64,000 bases of DNA from Andrena cerasifolii (Eukaryota; Arthropoda; Insecta; Hymenoptera; Andrenidae), in NCBI RefSeq assembly GCF_050908995.1, contig NC_135118.1, positions 21,709,501-21,773,500 of the forward strand, written 5' to 3'. The translations under genes and the position numbers were made by a program. The notes beneath the pieces were generated by a model. That model was not told the DNA's origin, searched no databases, and saw only the letters and a list, made by a program, of their open reading frames with translations. Below are positions 38,984 through 51,993 of the stretch, one piece after another. Each line of letters starts with the position of its first letter. The first letter of the stretch is position 1.

Positions 38984-40153
38984 GCGCAGCATCGCGCAGC
39001 ATAGCCTTCAGGTGGATCCCCAGCTTAAGGTCCTCTGAAGCATTAATGAGAGTGGTAACAGGGGACAAGGCTAAGTGACCTCTTATCCATCGGGCAAACT
39101 ATGCTCGAAGATGCAGGCTTTAAAAGACCACGTACACAGAAACTTTAACCTGAATGCAAAAAATCGCCTCGGAATGGAAGCAACCACCTCCCAAGAAGCA
39201 ACCACCTCCCAAGCTTAAACAAAGAAGCAGCGTCATCGATCAGCCAGCAATCACTCTTTGCAGTCTTACATATCGCGTGAAGCGTTCCCAGAATCCCATC
39301 GTGCTCGCGAAACGACGCGCGAAAGCAGCTTCTGCGAGTTCATACGCACAAAGGCGCGAGAGCACGGGTCGGGGCTCCAGCGACTCCTCGCCCAGCCCAG
39401 GCAGCTTGACACGTACGTTTGCTCCATTTATTCCTCGCTCCCTGCCGCCGCGCACTCTCTTATCGCGATATCTCAGCCGCTCGCTCTCCTCTGTTTCACG
39501 CGCGCGACCGAGAGCGCCGCCGATATTGCTGATAAAGCGCATCTCCGTGCGCACGGACGCGCGGTGCCGTCGCTTAGCGCCTGGCGTAAGAGGAGTTACG
39601 TAACGCGCCCGTACAATCCGTTGTTTTCCCGCGAGCCGCTTAATCGCTTACGCAAACCCGGCCCGAGCAATTGGTTCAGGTGTTCCCAGCAGAGAGAGGG
39701 AAAATAATGCCGTTAAAGCGGTGAGATATGATTCTGTTTACATGCACCTCGTGCCCGCGCGTCCAATAACCGTCGGCGGGGCGACGGCGCGTTTCGACAT
39801 TACTCCCCGCCGTCACCCGCGCCGACGTGTCGGGAATATCGTTCTTGGAAACGGTACCGAAGGAAATCTATGATTTTTACAAAAGCAGGCCACGTAGACA
39901 GCGCCGCGATTCTTCATGAATCATTCATAATGCATGAGATAATACCGACGACCGGTGAAGTCAGCCGTTGACGAATGCGTCCGCAGCGGCCGCGCGTTCT
40001 CCTTGCCGAGGAGCAGTGGAAGATTTCGTACACGCGCCGGTGTGGTTACTGGCGACTTTTAGAAACTGCAGATCGCAAAGGACAGTAGCAGGCTCGCTCT
40101 TCTGCTTCGAGGGAATCGTGGATACTTCTGTGAAGGAGAAACGGGTGCTTTAA
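38984..40153. other. Spacer with a CpG-rich block
   Basis: 39290-39850 is CpG-rich with frames open on both strands and no domain. A right-end fragment of the 4525-type element lies at 39012-39031. No gene supported. Confidence 0.4.
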
Positions 40154-40155
40154 TA

Positions 40156-40755
40156 AGGGGTCATGCTCAGTCAGGAGGCCGAAAAAAGGGTGGTCTTTGG
40201 AAATTTTTTACTCAAAAGCTATAACACATTTCTCAAAAAATCTTTTTTCCTTTTAAGGATTGGATCTAGTGCCGTGCATCGTAATTTTTTTGTTTAAAAA
40301 TATTTAGCAATAACTAAGTTATGGTCCATCACTCGAAGGTTCTCTAAAAATAAAGGCTTCTGCGGTGACCACTGCTGCTCGACAGTCGATCATCTGAAAT
40401 AAAAGATTCGAAAGAATTTATTTATTATATTATATTATCTAGTATTTGAACGAAGGATTTTTCGAAATATTGATTTGGGAAAGAATGGCTGATGTTTAAA
40501 GTAAAAGTTTCAATTTCTATCATAAATCTTTCCTGATTTTCGTCAATTAAAAGAAAATTTACTAGATAATATAATATAATAAGTAAATTCTTTTGAATTT
40601 TTTTTTTCAGATGATTTAAAAAAAAATTACGATGCACGGTACTAGATGCAATCCTTGAAAGGAAAAAAGATTTTTTCAGAAATGTGTTATAGCTTTTGGG
40701 TAAAAAATTTCCAAACCTCACCCTTTTTTCGGCCTCCTGACTGAGCATGACCCCT
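40156..40755. mobile_element. MITE family E, full copy (TA duplication)
   Basis: A 600-bp palindrome with ends AGGGGTCATGCTCAGTCAGG and CCTGACTGAGCATGACCCCT, flanked by TA on each side. The left arm keeps the gtgaccactgctgc segment that the right arm has lost. The TA target fits Tc1/mariner-type transposition. Confidence 0.75.
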
Positions 40756-40757
40756 TA

Positions 40758-43261
40758 AAAGATTCGTGAAATGGGAGAGGACGGTAATAACAGCTGAAAG
40801 TGTGAAATGAAATTTCGAGGAAATATAGTGTTGCTAATGCTACTACCGTGGAGTACTAGCGTCTTTGATAATCGCGCGGTCACCTTTCAGCGGTGACTTG
40901 TTAAATATGGAAGCCTCGTACGAGGAGAGTGTATTCTATAATTTCGTCTGACTCTGTGCTTGCACTAGGAATTACCACTGTCATTTGTGTAAAACAAGCG
41001 ATGCCGCGCAGATGTAACGAATAATAAAGTAGCAAAGTTAGCCGAAGTATCCGGATGAAAATTCCAAATAAGTCCCCGGCTCTGCTCGCAAATAATCCTG
41101 AGTTTTTTTTCCACGTTAACCAGCCCAAGCAACAACCATCCACGTCACCGCGAAAAATACGATTCCTCGTGAATCATTTATTCTATATTTCACGCGGCAA
41201 CGTCCACGCGCGTGAATGGGCGAGGTTAATGGCAGCTTCGCCTTTCCCCGTGATTTATGTTAATTATACCAAGAGACAGGTAAGCGACGATGCGTGCGTA
41301 TAAATCTTCCGCCATCTGTCCTATTTTTCCAGTGCCCGCGAGTGGCACTAATTGTCAACGCCACCGGCGGGCCTCGATCGCTGGATCCTTTTTATCCCGC
41401 GATCCCGTGAAATGACGGACCTCTTCCTTTTTTTTTGGCCGGTCGCGAGCGAATTGTAAAACAAATAAAACGCAGGGGTGCGGGACAGGGGAGGGCGAAA
41501 GCGCGGCGATCGATGGATTCACGGTCTGATTGACGGTGTTCCAAAGCGTACAACGAAACTGCATTTGAAGAGTATTCGTGTACGGCTCGTGTTCGAGCGG
41601 CCGGTGCGATTCGATTTGCGATTTTATGTCGAACGGTACCTGCCGCTGATCCGACCTTCATCTCCGCGCACTGTTCAAGCTCGTTGTTTTTCAAGGAGCT
41701 TTAAACATTTCCCTACCCCCATTCGCGTCCGCCCATCGGTACTTGTTAAAGGCGGCACTTCCGCTAGTGGTGCTGTGGAAAAGCATATAGTTATTCACGA
41801 AACTACCTGCCCATCGCATTTAATCAATTTTAAAGCTAGAATTACCATCTCTAATTAACGTTAGTGTCAATTTTGATTGATATGCTTTTAGGTAATACTA
41901 TCATGTAAGAATGTTGAAATAAATTTTCTTGATAGCTAAAAAGGCTATCAAAATCAGTGCATAATAGATTGAAAGTTAGGTAGATATGACATTGCTATTA
42001 AGTTTGTATAAATTAAACGTTGAGTCACGGTGAATACCTTTCTACGCGTTCTGCGTTACTTTTTCAATTTCCTGCGTCCTAATTTAAAATACAGTAACTA
42101 AGGTCTGTACTAGTGTGAATTGGAACTGAGAGTTCTAGCATTAATATTGATTAAATATGTAAAGTATGTTACGCACATGGGGCGAGCGGATACTTTTGTT
42201 AGTAACTGTACATTTGTTTTCCTACCTGTGATTCTCAACCGATCAGTTTGCTTCAGTACCAGTCTAGACGCAAAGGCACTGCGATCCGTTTTAATTTTTT
42301 CTGAAATATTAGCATAATTGTAAACGTAAAAAACTGCCAGGTACTGACACCGACAGTGACAATGGCAGTTGCCCCTCCGGCTTGAGGAAAGTCACTAATT
42401 TTTTAAAACTACTCTTTATTAAGTTTATATTAAAAAAGTGAATATTTAAAAATTTTTAATTAAACAAACAATCCTCACCTGTCAACTAGACTGTTTCTCA
42501 AAGTTGCCCCCCTTCCCGCGGGAAAAAGGTCCACGGCTGCCCTCGGATATGCGTGAACCCGCCTTTACGATAGCGTTAATAACGAGTACCTACAAGAATC
42601 ATTAAATTTAGAGATGTAAAACAAATTCGGAGAAATATTAAAATTGCTAAGAAAACTTAATCTTCTTGTTCTTGTAATACCAGTGTTACGTACGCAGCCC
42701 TATCTTTGAACTTTTAAACCCTTTCGGGTGTCCGGAATGCACGTGACCCGGCGGGGTCACAGTTTCCTGCAGTGGTGGGATGCAACCGAGTTTTCCCGGA
42801 GAACCTAATATTCAATGAAGGTATTCATATCCCCACTACTTTTTAGCCGAATTTCGTGATATAAAAAGGGCCACGAATCAATACTCGGGGGCTCACTTCA
42901 AGTCTAACACGCGTAGACGAAAAAGGGCTCGCTAGATCAAGTAGTATTTCTCCTTCGAGCATTGTACCAACTTTTACCATACAGTACGTAGAGTTGCTGA
43001 TAGGTGTTGTGACTGTTAACTCTTATTTTTGAGACCCCCGCATTTCTGAGTGCGTGAAAACCGCGAGGTGGACCTAGGTACCGCGATAAAACGAATACAG
43101 AAACATTTGTAAAGACTGAACTTACAGAATATAATTAGTTATTATAAATTCAGTGTTCTTTTCAATCATCATCCGAATTTCCTCTTTGAGACCAACCCAC
43201 AGAGATACCCCTTTACCGCTCAAGGGGTATCACATTATAAAGTTACGAGGCTAAACTAACA
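40758..43261. other. Spacer, no supportable gene
   Basis: 41340-41760 is moderately CpG-rich. 41860-42480 is AT-rich. 'aaaccctttcgggtg' at 42717-42731 resembles one end of a CCCTT-type MITE but I found no partner end. No exon or RNA gene seen. Confidence 0.4.
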
Positions 43262-43460
43262 TTCCTAGTGGCTCCCGGGATACCAGACCCCGGTTCGTCC
43301 ACGACAATCACCTTCCTAGTGGCTCCCGGGGATACAGACCCCGGTTCGTCCACGACATCCACCTTCCTAGCGGCTCCCGGGGATACCAGACCCCGGTTCG
43401 TCCGTGAAACTTTACCTTCCTAGTGGCTCCCGGGAATACCAGACCCCGGTTCGTCCGCTA
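43262..43460. repeat. Four-copy tandem repeat, 51-53-bp unit
   Basis: Copies start at 43262, 43313, 43364 and 43417, each with ttcctagtggctcccggg then gaccccggttcgtcc. Copies are highly similar, so this is recent. 'ggttcgtcc' superficially recalls a Pol III B box but the unit is not tRNA-like. Confidence 0.9.
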
Positions 43461-44399
43461 CTAACAAACTCCAACAAACAAATTCAATCCTCGGCCTCGC
43501 AGCCGCCACTCTCATTGCCCTCAGCCTCGGCTCGCAACACCAGCGACAACTGCGTGTCACTTTGACAATTTATTCCACCTTCTCGTTTCGACGACAGAAA
43601 TCTACTGCCCGAATGTATCACACGCGTATTAGATACTACAGGTACCTAGATCAGTTGCGATTGCACGCTGCGCCCGGGCGTTAATGGGAAGTCCCACCTT
43701 TCTCGAATCCATCCAGCGAGCCCAGCGACGTGGTACCTGAATTTGCAACCCGATTCCTATTGACAAGTGTGGTAACATAATCATACGTCCGTGCAGAAGA
43801 ACCTCGAAGACAAGAAGTCATCGCTATCTTGATCGATTTCGCTGATCTGATCGCGTTTCACGGGACTCGTGGCGATCGATACACACGGGGAACAGTCATT
43901 TCTCTCTCTCTCTCTCTCTCTCTTCCTCTCCCCCTTCGTCGCTAGAAAGTCTCATCGAGCAACAGACGCGTTTTCATCCGCCTGGAAACGTGGCCGGGCG
44001 ACCGCCTCGTTATTTATGCGGCTCCTTGGCGCGTCGAAATAGTCGATTAACTCGTTATTCCCGACGCTTCGAAAAGGATTTACGCAACGCCGGCCGGTCG
44101 ATTACGGTTTATTTAAACCCCCGTGCATCGCGCGTTTCGCGTTGCGTCTGGTCACGGTTAAAAACATCGCGGCCGATATCGGCCCCCGGCGGAATGCCGT
44201 GGTTATTTTCGATCCAGTAGCAATCCAGTACCTCGTTACGTATAAAACCGATTCTACTGCGAATTCTATCTGGCCGCAGTCAATGGAACGTCACCGGTGA
44301 TTTACATAATCTGATTTATGCCCCACGACCTGTGCCTTTTATCGATCACGCTCGGAAACGGGCTATCCGTCCGGCGTCTTCGCCCGTGAAGCGTCGCTG
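43461..44399. other. Spacer with (CT)n
   Basis: Contains a (TC)n microsatellite at 43900-43923. The rest is CpG-rich with chance frames (for example 43990-44220). No gene supported. Confidence 0.4.
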
Positions 44400-44402
44400 T
44401 TA

Positions 44403-44583
44403 AGGCGGATTCACGCGTCTCAGCTCCGTGACGGTTCAGCGGCGTCAGTGCGAGCGGTGAAAGAATATCGTCTCCCTCTGGATTGGAGCAGTTCGCACTT
44501 GTACGTGTCAGTTACTGACGCAAAGATACCATAAACACTGGCAACACTGAACCGTCAAGGAACTGACATGTGTGGACCCGCCT
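44403..44583. mobile_element. 181-bp MITE (TTA duplication)
   Basis: ~38-bp inverted ends (AGGCGGATTCACGCGTCTCA left; ...GTGTGGACCCGCCT right, sharing tgacggttcag inward), flanked by TTA at 44400-44402 and 44584-44586. PIF/Harbinger-like duplication length. Confidence 0.75.
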
Positions 44584-45035
44584 TTATCCTTTTTTTTATC
44601 GCAGCCTCGTCGAATCGGCCCTTCTGTTCCTCTATACAGGTCTCTGGTCAATTGTAATGGATCGGTTTACAGTTTATTGACGACTCTTTTAGGCCAATCT
44701 TCTAATTCATGGGTTTATAACGAGTCAATCCCTCGGTGGCGTATTCCGCGGGTTACTATTCGGTTTGCACAAACAGAGACTCCTGTATTCCGAAGAATTA
44801 TGCAGTTTATAGATTTCTTGATTTACTGCGCAATCGAGACCCGCGGCAACGTTTTCTGTAAGAAGCACCCATTACAACTTAGGATTAAATCGATCTGACG
44901 AGACGTAAGAAAATGATTTAAGGATAAATAGAGTACAATAGAGAATAGACTTATGCAGTGGCGGGCTGGGCAGAGTGTCAGCTTGCCCGATGGCAAGTGG
45001 GCCCTATGGGCCCCTGATGAAGTGGGCCGCCTTAA

Positions 45036-45402
45036 CCCTTCGTAGTCGCACCTTCTTATAATCACAAGTTGGTCACACGGGGTTCACTGTACCCCAGCGT
45101 CATTTGTCGAGTTACCCTTTTCGTAATTTTGAATCTTTTAACTTTTCAGTGATAATTGTACGTTCGTAATACTTATACGATCTTGGTCTAATAGTCTCTT
45201 TCTAGAAATGTAAATTTTGATATGATAAAATTTCTAGTTGAAAACGAGCAAATTTCCACGGTTGTAGGAAAAAAGCGATTTTTTAATTTTTTTTTTATAT
45301 TTATTTTCTTGCGATAAATCCTCTTTGGAAGTCGCAAAGACACGACATTTTAACTCGAAAATTATTCTTGGGGTACAATACACCCCGTGTGACCGCGAAG
45401 GG
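45036..45402. mobile_element. 367-bp CCCTTCG MITE (TTAA duplication)
   Basis: Ends CCCTTCGTAGTCGCAC and GTGTGACCGCGAAGGG with TTAA on both sides (45032-45035, 45403-45406). Subterminal cacacggggttcactgtacc is mirrored by gggtacaatacaccccgtgt. A different family from D, but the same CCCTT/TTAA architecture. Confidence 0.8.
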
Positions 45403-45406
45403 TTAA

Positions 45407-46992
45407 ACATCAGGTAATATGGTAAAAATGTTAATGACCCTTTAGTAGCTTGAAAATATAATAGAAGTTCCAATATTATTACTGTGTGCTAAAATGTACA
45501 ATTACACTAAAGTTTATAGTTGTGGGTGGGCCTTTTATCCCTCTAAGTCTAGATAAATGAGCTTTGAAAATGCCATCGTATGTGCAGCTTTCTGTGTCCC
45601 ATACGCACCGAGTGTTTTGTACAATGAAGGTGGCGCTTGGTAATCAAACGAATGAGTCTAGTTCTGCACGAATTTCCAACCTGCAGTGGACACTATGCTA
45701 ACGAGTAACTTGTTTTGGACAGAGTTGCCAGGCAGCCAGCCCTTATCAAGCAGATATCCCAGTAACTAACAAATGTTAACCGAAACTTGGTCACCCAGCA
45801 CTATTGCATGCTTATCAACAGCCCCTAGTTCCCAATCCTCGATTACACTCGAACCATCCGGATAGTCAATGAAGATCCGGTGCTCGTAAGGCGCCTACGT
45901 GTCCAGCATTCAAGTCACTTCCTCCTCGCGTTAGTATTCCCCAGAATCCCCATGTAACGCGTTACTATTCCGGTTCCCAACGCCGGGCATCGGTTTTTCT
46001 CCCCGACCTGAAACGAAGCCCAGCGTCTTAACGACGATCTATGCCGAAAGCGCGTAGGTACATCCACCGTAGTAAAGCGAGGAAGAGAGCTCGAAATAGG
46101 AGCCTCGAGAATAATTATCTCACTGAGTTGAGCGGAAAATGAACGTTTTCGACGGTAATTAACTCTGGAGCGTCACCAGTGTCGCGTAAAACTTGCGAGC
46201 AAAAAAAGGGGTGAGGAAATAGCAGCTCGTCTATCCGGCTCGGTGTAAATCCTGGAGTCGACGTTTCTTTTATTAATTGAACTCGAGTAATACTAAATGA
46301 TGGGCAACCTCCAGATGCATTAAGGCTTCATTTGGTGTACAACGTAATTGATAGGGAAAGAGCGAGATAGAAGCAGCGAGGGTGATCGATTTGACGATTA
46401 ATTAACGGAATTAAGGAGGCTGAAGGTATTCCTGGTCGCCGGGAGTATGTAACCGGTATCCAGCGCGACCCCGTAACGACGACAGATAAAAGGGAACAGC
46501 GTGGGTATATCGAGTTCCAATTACCGAGTAGCGCTTAATACGTTTGCTTAGCAGCTGTAATAGAGCAGTGATACGGGCCGAAGTATAAATAAGCGTCGGG
46601 CCAGTGATACTGCCACGGGGCAGCGGTTTCGTCAGTTTATTTATTCCCAGGTCAAGGGAACTCCATTTCTTCAAGCCGAAGGTCAAGAAGTCAATGAGAT
46701 CCGGTTGCTCAGGTATGTAACCGCGCAAGTGCCCGAGTCTCACGGGCGTTTCGTTCGATTTTATTCCCTGTAATTTTCCATGGAATCTTTAACGATGTCC
46801 GTCCACGTCGACAAACACTTTGAGTTTTGTGGGAGGCCGTGCTCCCATTGGAGCTACATTACGTTCGTCACTGTGACGTTGATTCTTGTCTGCGATTGTG
46901 CCATTCGATCTTCTGCATTCAAAGGAAGGATCGTTGTATCGCATAACTTGTTTTCTCTTTTATATACAATTCTTGCACCATTTTAAGCAGCA
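45407..46992. other. Spacer, nothing recognised
   Basis: Unique-looking sequence with short open frames only (for example 46411-46743 minus). No domain, splice context or RNA gene that I can support. Confidence 0.4.
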
Positions 46993-46996
46993 TTAA

Positions 46997-47730
46997 TTTC
47001 TTCCTCCGGTCTAAGAATCGTTTTTTTTTATTTTATTTCATTTTTCGAATGCTCATCCTTCTAGGAATACGTGCTTAAGAGGATTTTTTAAATTCGTAAA
47101 AATTCCCGAAGTAACAGGCATTTCAGTAGCGGCAAATGCGTGGGTAACACCCGACCACTCGGCACTCGCGTAAAACTTTAAACGCGTTTTTCTCGAAACA
47201 GTGTTCTCAAAACGGTGGGACTTGTATTTTCAAAAGTTATTAACCGATTCGACTGAAACTTTTTTTATTTTGAAGAATATACTTCTGGCTCATGGACTGA
47301 CCAATAAAATTTAAAAAAATTAAAAATTTATAACTTTTAAGGGCGTTGAAAGGAAGAAAATTATAGGGAAAAAGTGATTTCAAACTTCAAATGCCGTTAT
47401 TTTCTAAAAAATTGTCATTTTTGTAATTTGTTCTGGTTTCTCCCCTAGCCAGAAGTATATTCTTCAAAATAAAAAAGGTTTCAGTCGAATCGGATAATAA
47501 TTTTTGGGGATACAGGTCCCACCGATTTTTATCAATTTTTTGACGCCTTGACTTTAACGACTCCCCAGTGCCGTCTGAAATGATTAATTATAAAACAAAA
47601 AAATTATTTCTATAGTTTAAGGCATCCTTATTTCAATGCAAAAAGTCCCATTAAATTATATGTAGTAATTTTCTTTTAATTAATTCCTAAAGATCACCTA
47701 TTCTTATGGGCTCTAGACCGAAACAGCCCC
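46997..47730. mobile_element. MITE family B, copy 2 (TTAA duplication)
   Basis: A 734-bp relative of 24455-25183 in the same orientation. TTAA at 46993-46996 and 47731-47734 is intact, but the outer ~10 bp of the left end are mutated (tttcttcctccggtct), so it is older. Shared blocks include aaacggtgggacttgtat and cgccttgactttaacgac. Confidence 0.8.
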
Positions 47731-47732
47731 TT

Positions 47733-48336
47733 AAAGGAGAATGGTAGAAAGGTTAATTTTGGACCTGGCTGGCAACGAGTTTTTTGCAGCATATGTTTCT
47801 GCAGGTCTTAAGAAATCCGAAATGCATACTTGTTTACCCTGGAGACGATGGGAACGATATAAAAAAATAAGCGTAAAGTTCGGAATGTCGTCGTTAGTAA
47901 AAATATTCCCAATAATACGCGATATTTGTCAGAAAAATAATAATAATGTTAAGAAACACCGTTTGCGTTAATGTTTTATTGTGTAATGCCATAATAACCG
48001 AGTAGATACACCAGCGTGGAGATTCGAGTTGCATTTCTTTCTCCTCACTTACCTATTCCTTTACTTATGCGCTTGTAACTCGTCAATTACAAAAGATATC
48101 GAAAAAAAACATTGAAATAAATGTTGTACCGTTTCTGAAGGTCTATACATCTGTCGGAAACAATTTTCGAAAAAATAAAATTTTCAATATTCCCTTATTA
48201 TTTATAACTTTCCCATCGCCTGCAGGGTAAATAATTATGCATTTCGAACTCCGTAAGACCTGTGAGAACATATTTTGTAAAAAAACTTTCGTCGCCAGCC
48301 AGGTGAAAAATTAATAAATTTCTGTGATTCTCCTTT
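47733..48336. mobile_element. 604-bp inverted-repeat element
   Basis: AAAGGAGAAT at the left and ATTCTCCTTT at the right. ~150-bp arms pair, including acctggctggc and cgatggga motifs. The arms encode mirrored peptides with a LPxRRWExYK-like stretch. It starts inside the TTAA of the previous element, so the two are back to back. Confidence 0.65.
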
Positions 48337-48982
48337 GAATAAAAAAAACGTAAAAAGATACGCGACTGAAATATTCCAAATACAACTTGCAAGCTCCTCC
48401 ATTTGTCGCAATTCCTCGATTAGCAAGCGTTCATGAATTACATATGTGCTCCGTGTTTCCCGTTACACACCTTCTTCCTCTGGATCGCTTACTTCACGCC
48501 TTCGCCTGGCCGAGAACGCGAAAAACCTGCGTTTCCATCTCGGCCAGCAGCTATTCCCCGTATCTAAAATCTTTATCGCGACGGGATTTCGCGCGCAATG
48601 AGGCGCGCCCCGTTATGCTTTGCATTTTCGATTATCACACTCGCATCTCTACGTTCTCCGCTCGGCACTCTAGCCACGTATGCACTCCTCTCGAGCGTAA
48701 GTGCGCCCCGGGATTCTATAAAACATGCCTCTACCATTTTATCCGATGAAACAGCTTCTCCCCTGCCCCCCGCCGTTGTCGCCCGTTTAAAGGTTTAAAC
48801 GTATCGAAACGGACGTTTATACGGATAGTAAAGAAGCAGCGTCCCACAACAATATTCGACCACCTCCTTCTTTGGACAGCGGTCGCAACGAAAAGCCACC
48901 TTTACGGTACTCCCGCGGGAGATCTTTCGACGGTGTCGGATAACACGCTTACCTCGGGATCTTCTATCTGTACCTCGGTTTC

Positions 48983-49972
48983 GGGTCATTCCACGCGAAG
49001 TCGGACACTTTTCGGAGTAACATTTCGGATTTAGGTGCAACTTGGATATGTTGTAGTCTTTAGGGGTATATAAACATACCTCGAAGGATTTTTCGAAATG
49101 TCAAAAATTGTGGATGTTACAGCTCTTTGAAATATAGTGATTACTATTTTTCCAAAAATTATAACTGTTGAACTAATAAACTGATAAAAATCACCTTTTG
49201 GGTGCTTACAGTGCAGATATAAGAGTAGCTAATAAAAATTATTTCACTTAATAAAAACGAATATTTGACCATTTATTTAGTAATTGTTCTAAGCAAATGC
49301 AATTTTATAGTTGAAGGCACCCTTTTAAAAATTTGGAAAAAATAGTTTCAAACAATAAGTGCCATCGACAGAGAGTGAGTTTCCAGTAACTATTAACGGT
49401 ATTAAACCTTGCAGCGGTCCTCATTAATACCCTATATAAAAGTGGCAGGTATAGCCGCTTGGCCGCTGCGAATACCGGACGGCCCGAACAACCAGTCGAG
49501 CCGGTGTGATTTGACGCAGCGTTACATTCAATTAATTTTCATTTGGCCAATTTTAAAACGTCCACGTTTTTAAAACATGTCCATAAAGAGGAAAAACAGG
49601 GCTTTATCCTCCTATTTTTTCCAAATTTTTAAAAAGGTGCCTTCAACTATAAAATTGCATTTGTTTAGAACAATTACTAAATAAATGGTCAAATATTCGT
49701 TTTTATTAAGTGACATAATTTTTATTAGGTACTCTTATACCTGCACTGTAAGCACCCAAAAGGTCATTTTTATCAGTTTATTAGTTCAACAGTGAATTTT
49801 TGGAAAAATAGTAAACACTATATTTCAAAGAGCTGTAACATCCACAATTTTTGACATTTCGAAAAATCCTTCGAGATATGTTTATATACCCCTAAAGACC
49901 ACAACATATCCAAGTTGCACCAAAATCCGAAACGTTACTCCGAAAAGTGTCCGATTTCGCGTGGAATGACCC
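48983..49972. mobile_element. 990-bp palindrome with GGGTCATTCCACGCG ends
   Basis: The left arm begins GGGTCATTCCACGCGAAGTC and the right arm ends GATTTCGCGTGGAATGACCC. ~345-bp arms remain alignable through gggtatataaacata, cttttgggtgcttacagtgc and aatggtcaaatattcgttt to about 49320 and 49640. The ~320-bp centre is unpaired. No target duplication is clear and no transposase is present. Confidence 0.85.
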
Positions 49973-51990
49973 TTTTTACCTTTCCCTACACCGCGGTATA
50001 TGTCTCTGCGAAAGAATCCAGCGCCACTAGTATTTAGTCGAGTAATAATTTCAGAATCGCAACCCTCATTAAGCAGGTGAGTATATATTCTGACTCGATG
50101 TCGCAGCGGAAGAGAAAAATCTGAAAAAAATCATGAAAAATATAGCACAACTTTTAACAACAATTTAATCTTTACAGTAACTCATAAGAATTCATAGAAA
50201 AACCAGAAATTCAGCAGAATCATCCTATCATTTCATCAGAATCCAATCACCAAGATTAGCGCAAGAGCGCCAATGGTGCACCCTCCGCTCTTCATCCTTC
50301 CAACATCAACACCAGCTGACGTTCCATTAATGAAGACAAACCAACCACGAAGAAAAAAAAAAACGAAGAAAAAAAAACAGTCCCAGCAAAGTGATCCCTA
50401 TTCGACCTAGCACAAATCCCTCGCCACCTCGACTCCGTTCCCCGTGCAGCCGGCGCAATTTCGCCCGGGCTATCCCAGGGGACTCGTTCCAAAGCCCCGC
50501 ATAATAAAGGGACTCCCTCGACTGTTCTGCGCCCGTAGCGCCGGACATCGCGGCTGGATTCCCGTCCCGACCGGGTATCGAGACGCCGGCGAGTAACCAG
50601 AGTCACGGCGAACGGAGCAGGCGCGCTATCTGGCTAACGAACAACGGACAGAGAGCGACGCGGCCCTCGGCGTGTGCGAGTATATACGCGCGAGCACGCG
50701 AGTCAAGAAGGCAAGAGTCTCGGGACGACGCGACGGCGTTGGCACCGCGGCGGATCGCGTACACACGCGTGCACGCACACGTACGCGCGCGTAGAGAGGA
50801 GCGGAGAACCGTAGCCGGAATCATGGTGTACACTGTACAGGTTGGCGGGTGCACGGTGCCGAGCCCGTGAACCATGAGGACGTCGGTGGTTGCCGTCACC
50901 GGGGTGGTGGTAGTGAGACGACGCGCGTCGGTAGTGGTAGCCGTGATGGCTAGTGGCTGGCGCCGCCGGACGTTCAACAATGGTCGTGTCTCCCTTCTCT
51001 CTCCTCTCCACCCGCGCCGCGAACCCTTCACGCACACACCGTCCCCCGCCGAACCCTCCGCCCTGCTCGCCCCCTCCCCAGGCGACTACGGTGGTTCGCC
51101 GCGGCGTCGCCCTTCTCTTCCACGCCCGGCTTGTCCCGCCGACGCCTCTGGTCCCATGGTCGTCAAACACCCCCGACTACGGTCGGCTTCGACCCGAGCG
51201 ATCTCGCTGGAACAAGTTACAGCCACGAGGGTGGGACGCACGGGGCGCGTCTGGAATTCTCAGCGGCAGCTTCGGTCGGCCTGATGTGCTTGTAATTTGC
51301 GATGTGTGTAGCTGGTTTGCCTCTGCGAATTGAGAATATGTAAGAGCAGTATAGACGCGATTGGGGTCATTTCTTGGGTATAGAATAGCCGCTGCCCGGT
51401 AGTGGCTTGCGTGTTGTTTTTAGGAAAGATTGGGCCTAAAGGATCGAAGAATCTTTGGGGGTGTTTAGTTGGGAAAGTAGATTAATTTGGAAGAAAAGAA
51501 GAAGAAACTTTGCTCTTATTACTTTGAATAAATTATTGCTTGTTCGTAACAAGCCGAAGCAGAGTTGTGAAGGAATTCAAGAGAATATGTAACATTTTGC
51601 CGGCGTTACTCTTCAAAGAGAGCTGTATGTTCCTGCTATTATATCGACTGGTCGTTTTTATCTATTTTTACAAGTACTTTATGCCCCTAACTTCTTTCCT
51701 TTTTAATCAGCATCGCACTCGCGCATTCTGACACCGCACGAAGAAGATTATCACCACCATTTGCACTATCATCGATCGTGAACATCGAAGTGTACGTCCG
51801 GTAGAAAAAAAAAAGAAGTAGTTTGATGCGAGTAAATATTTACGAATGTATATACGCGTTATAAATAGGTCAGATAAGAATCCGTTTCGCGAGCGATTCG
51901 AATCCAACGCTATTCCATTCGGGCAGCGATTGCGCGGCGCGGAGAAGTGGAGGCGTCGCGGGGGTAGCAAGCCGCCGCGGAGTGGGGGGA
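49973..51990. other. emc upstream region, CpG-rich
   Basis: 50440-51350 is strongly CpG-rich with alternating CGCG/CACGCACAC stretches. Open frames occur on both strands at once and show no domain. It is probably proximal regulatory DNA of emc, or part of an untranslated exon; I cannot show either. Confidence 0.4.
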
Positions 51991-51993
51991 CGC

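Noticed and set aside
43262..43460. tRNA-derived SINE or tRNA cluster (ggttcgtcc motif)
   Set aside because: The B-box match lacks a base, there is no A box at the right distance and no cloverleaf folds; the 51-53-bp period is too short.
47741..48392. Two related proteins (LPxRRWExYK) as a conserved gene family
   Set aside because: The resemblance arises because the two frames are the arms of one inverted-repeat element read on opposite strands.
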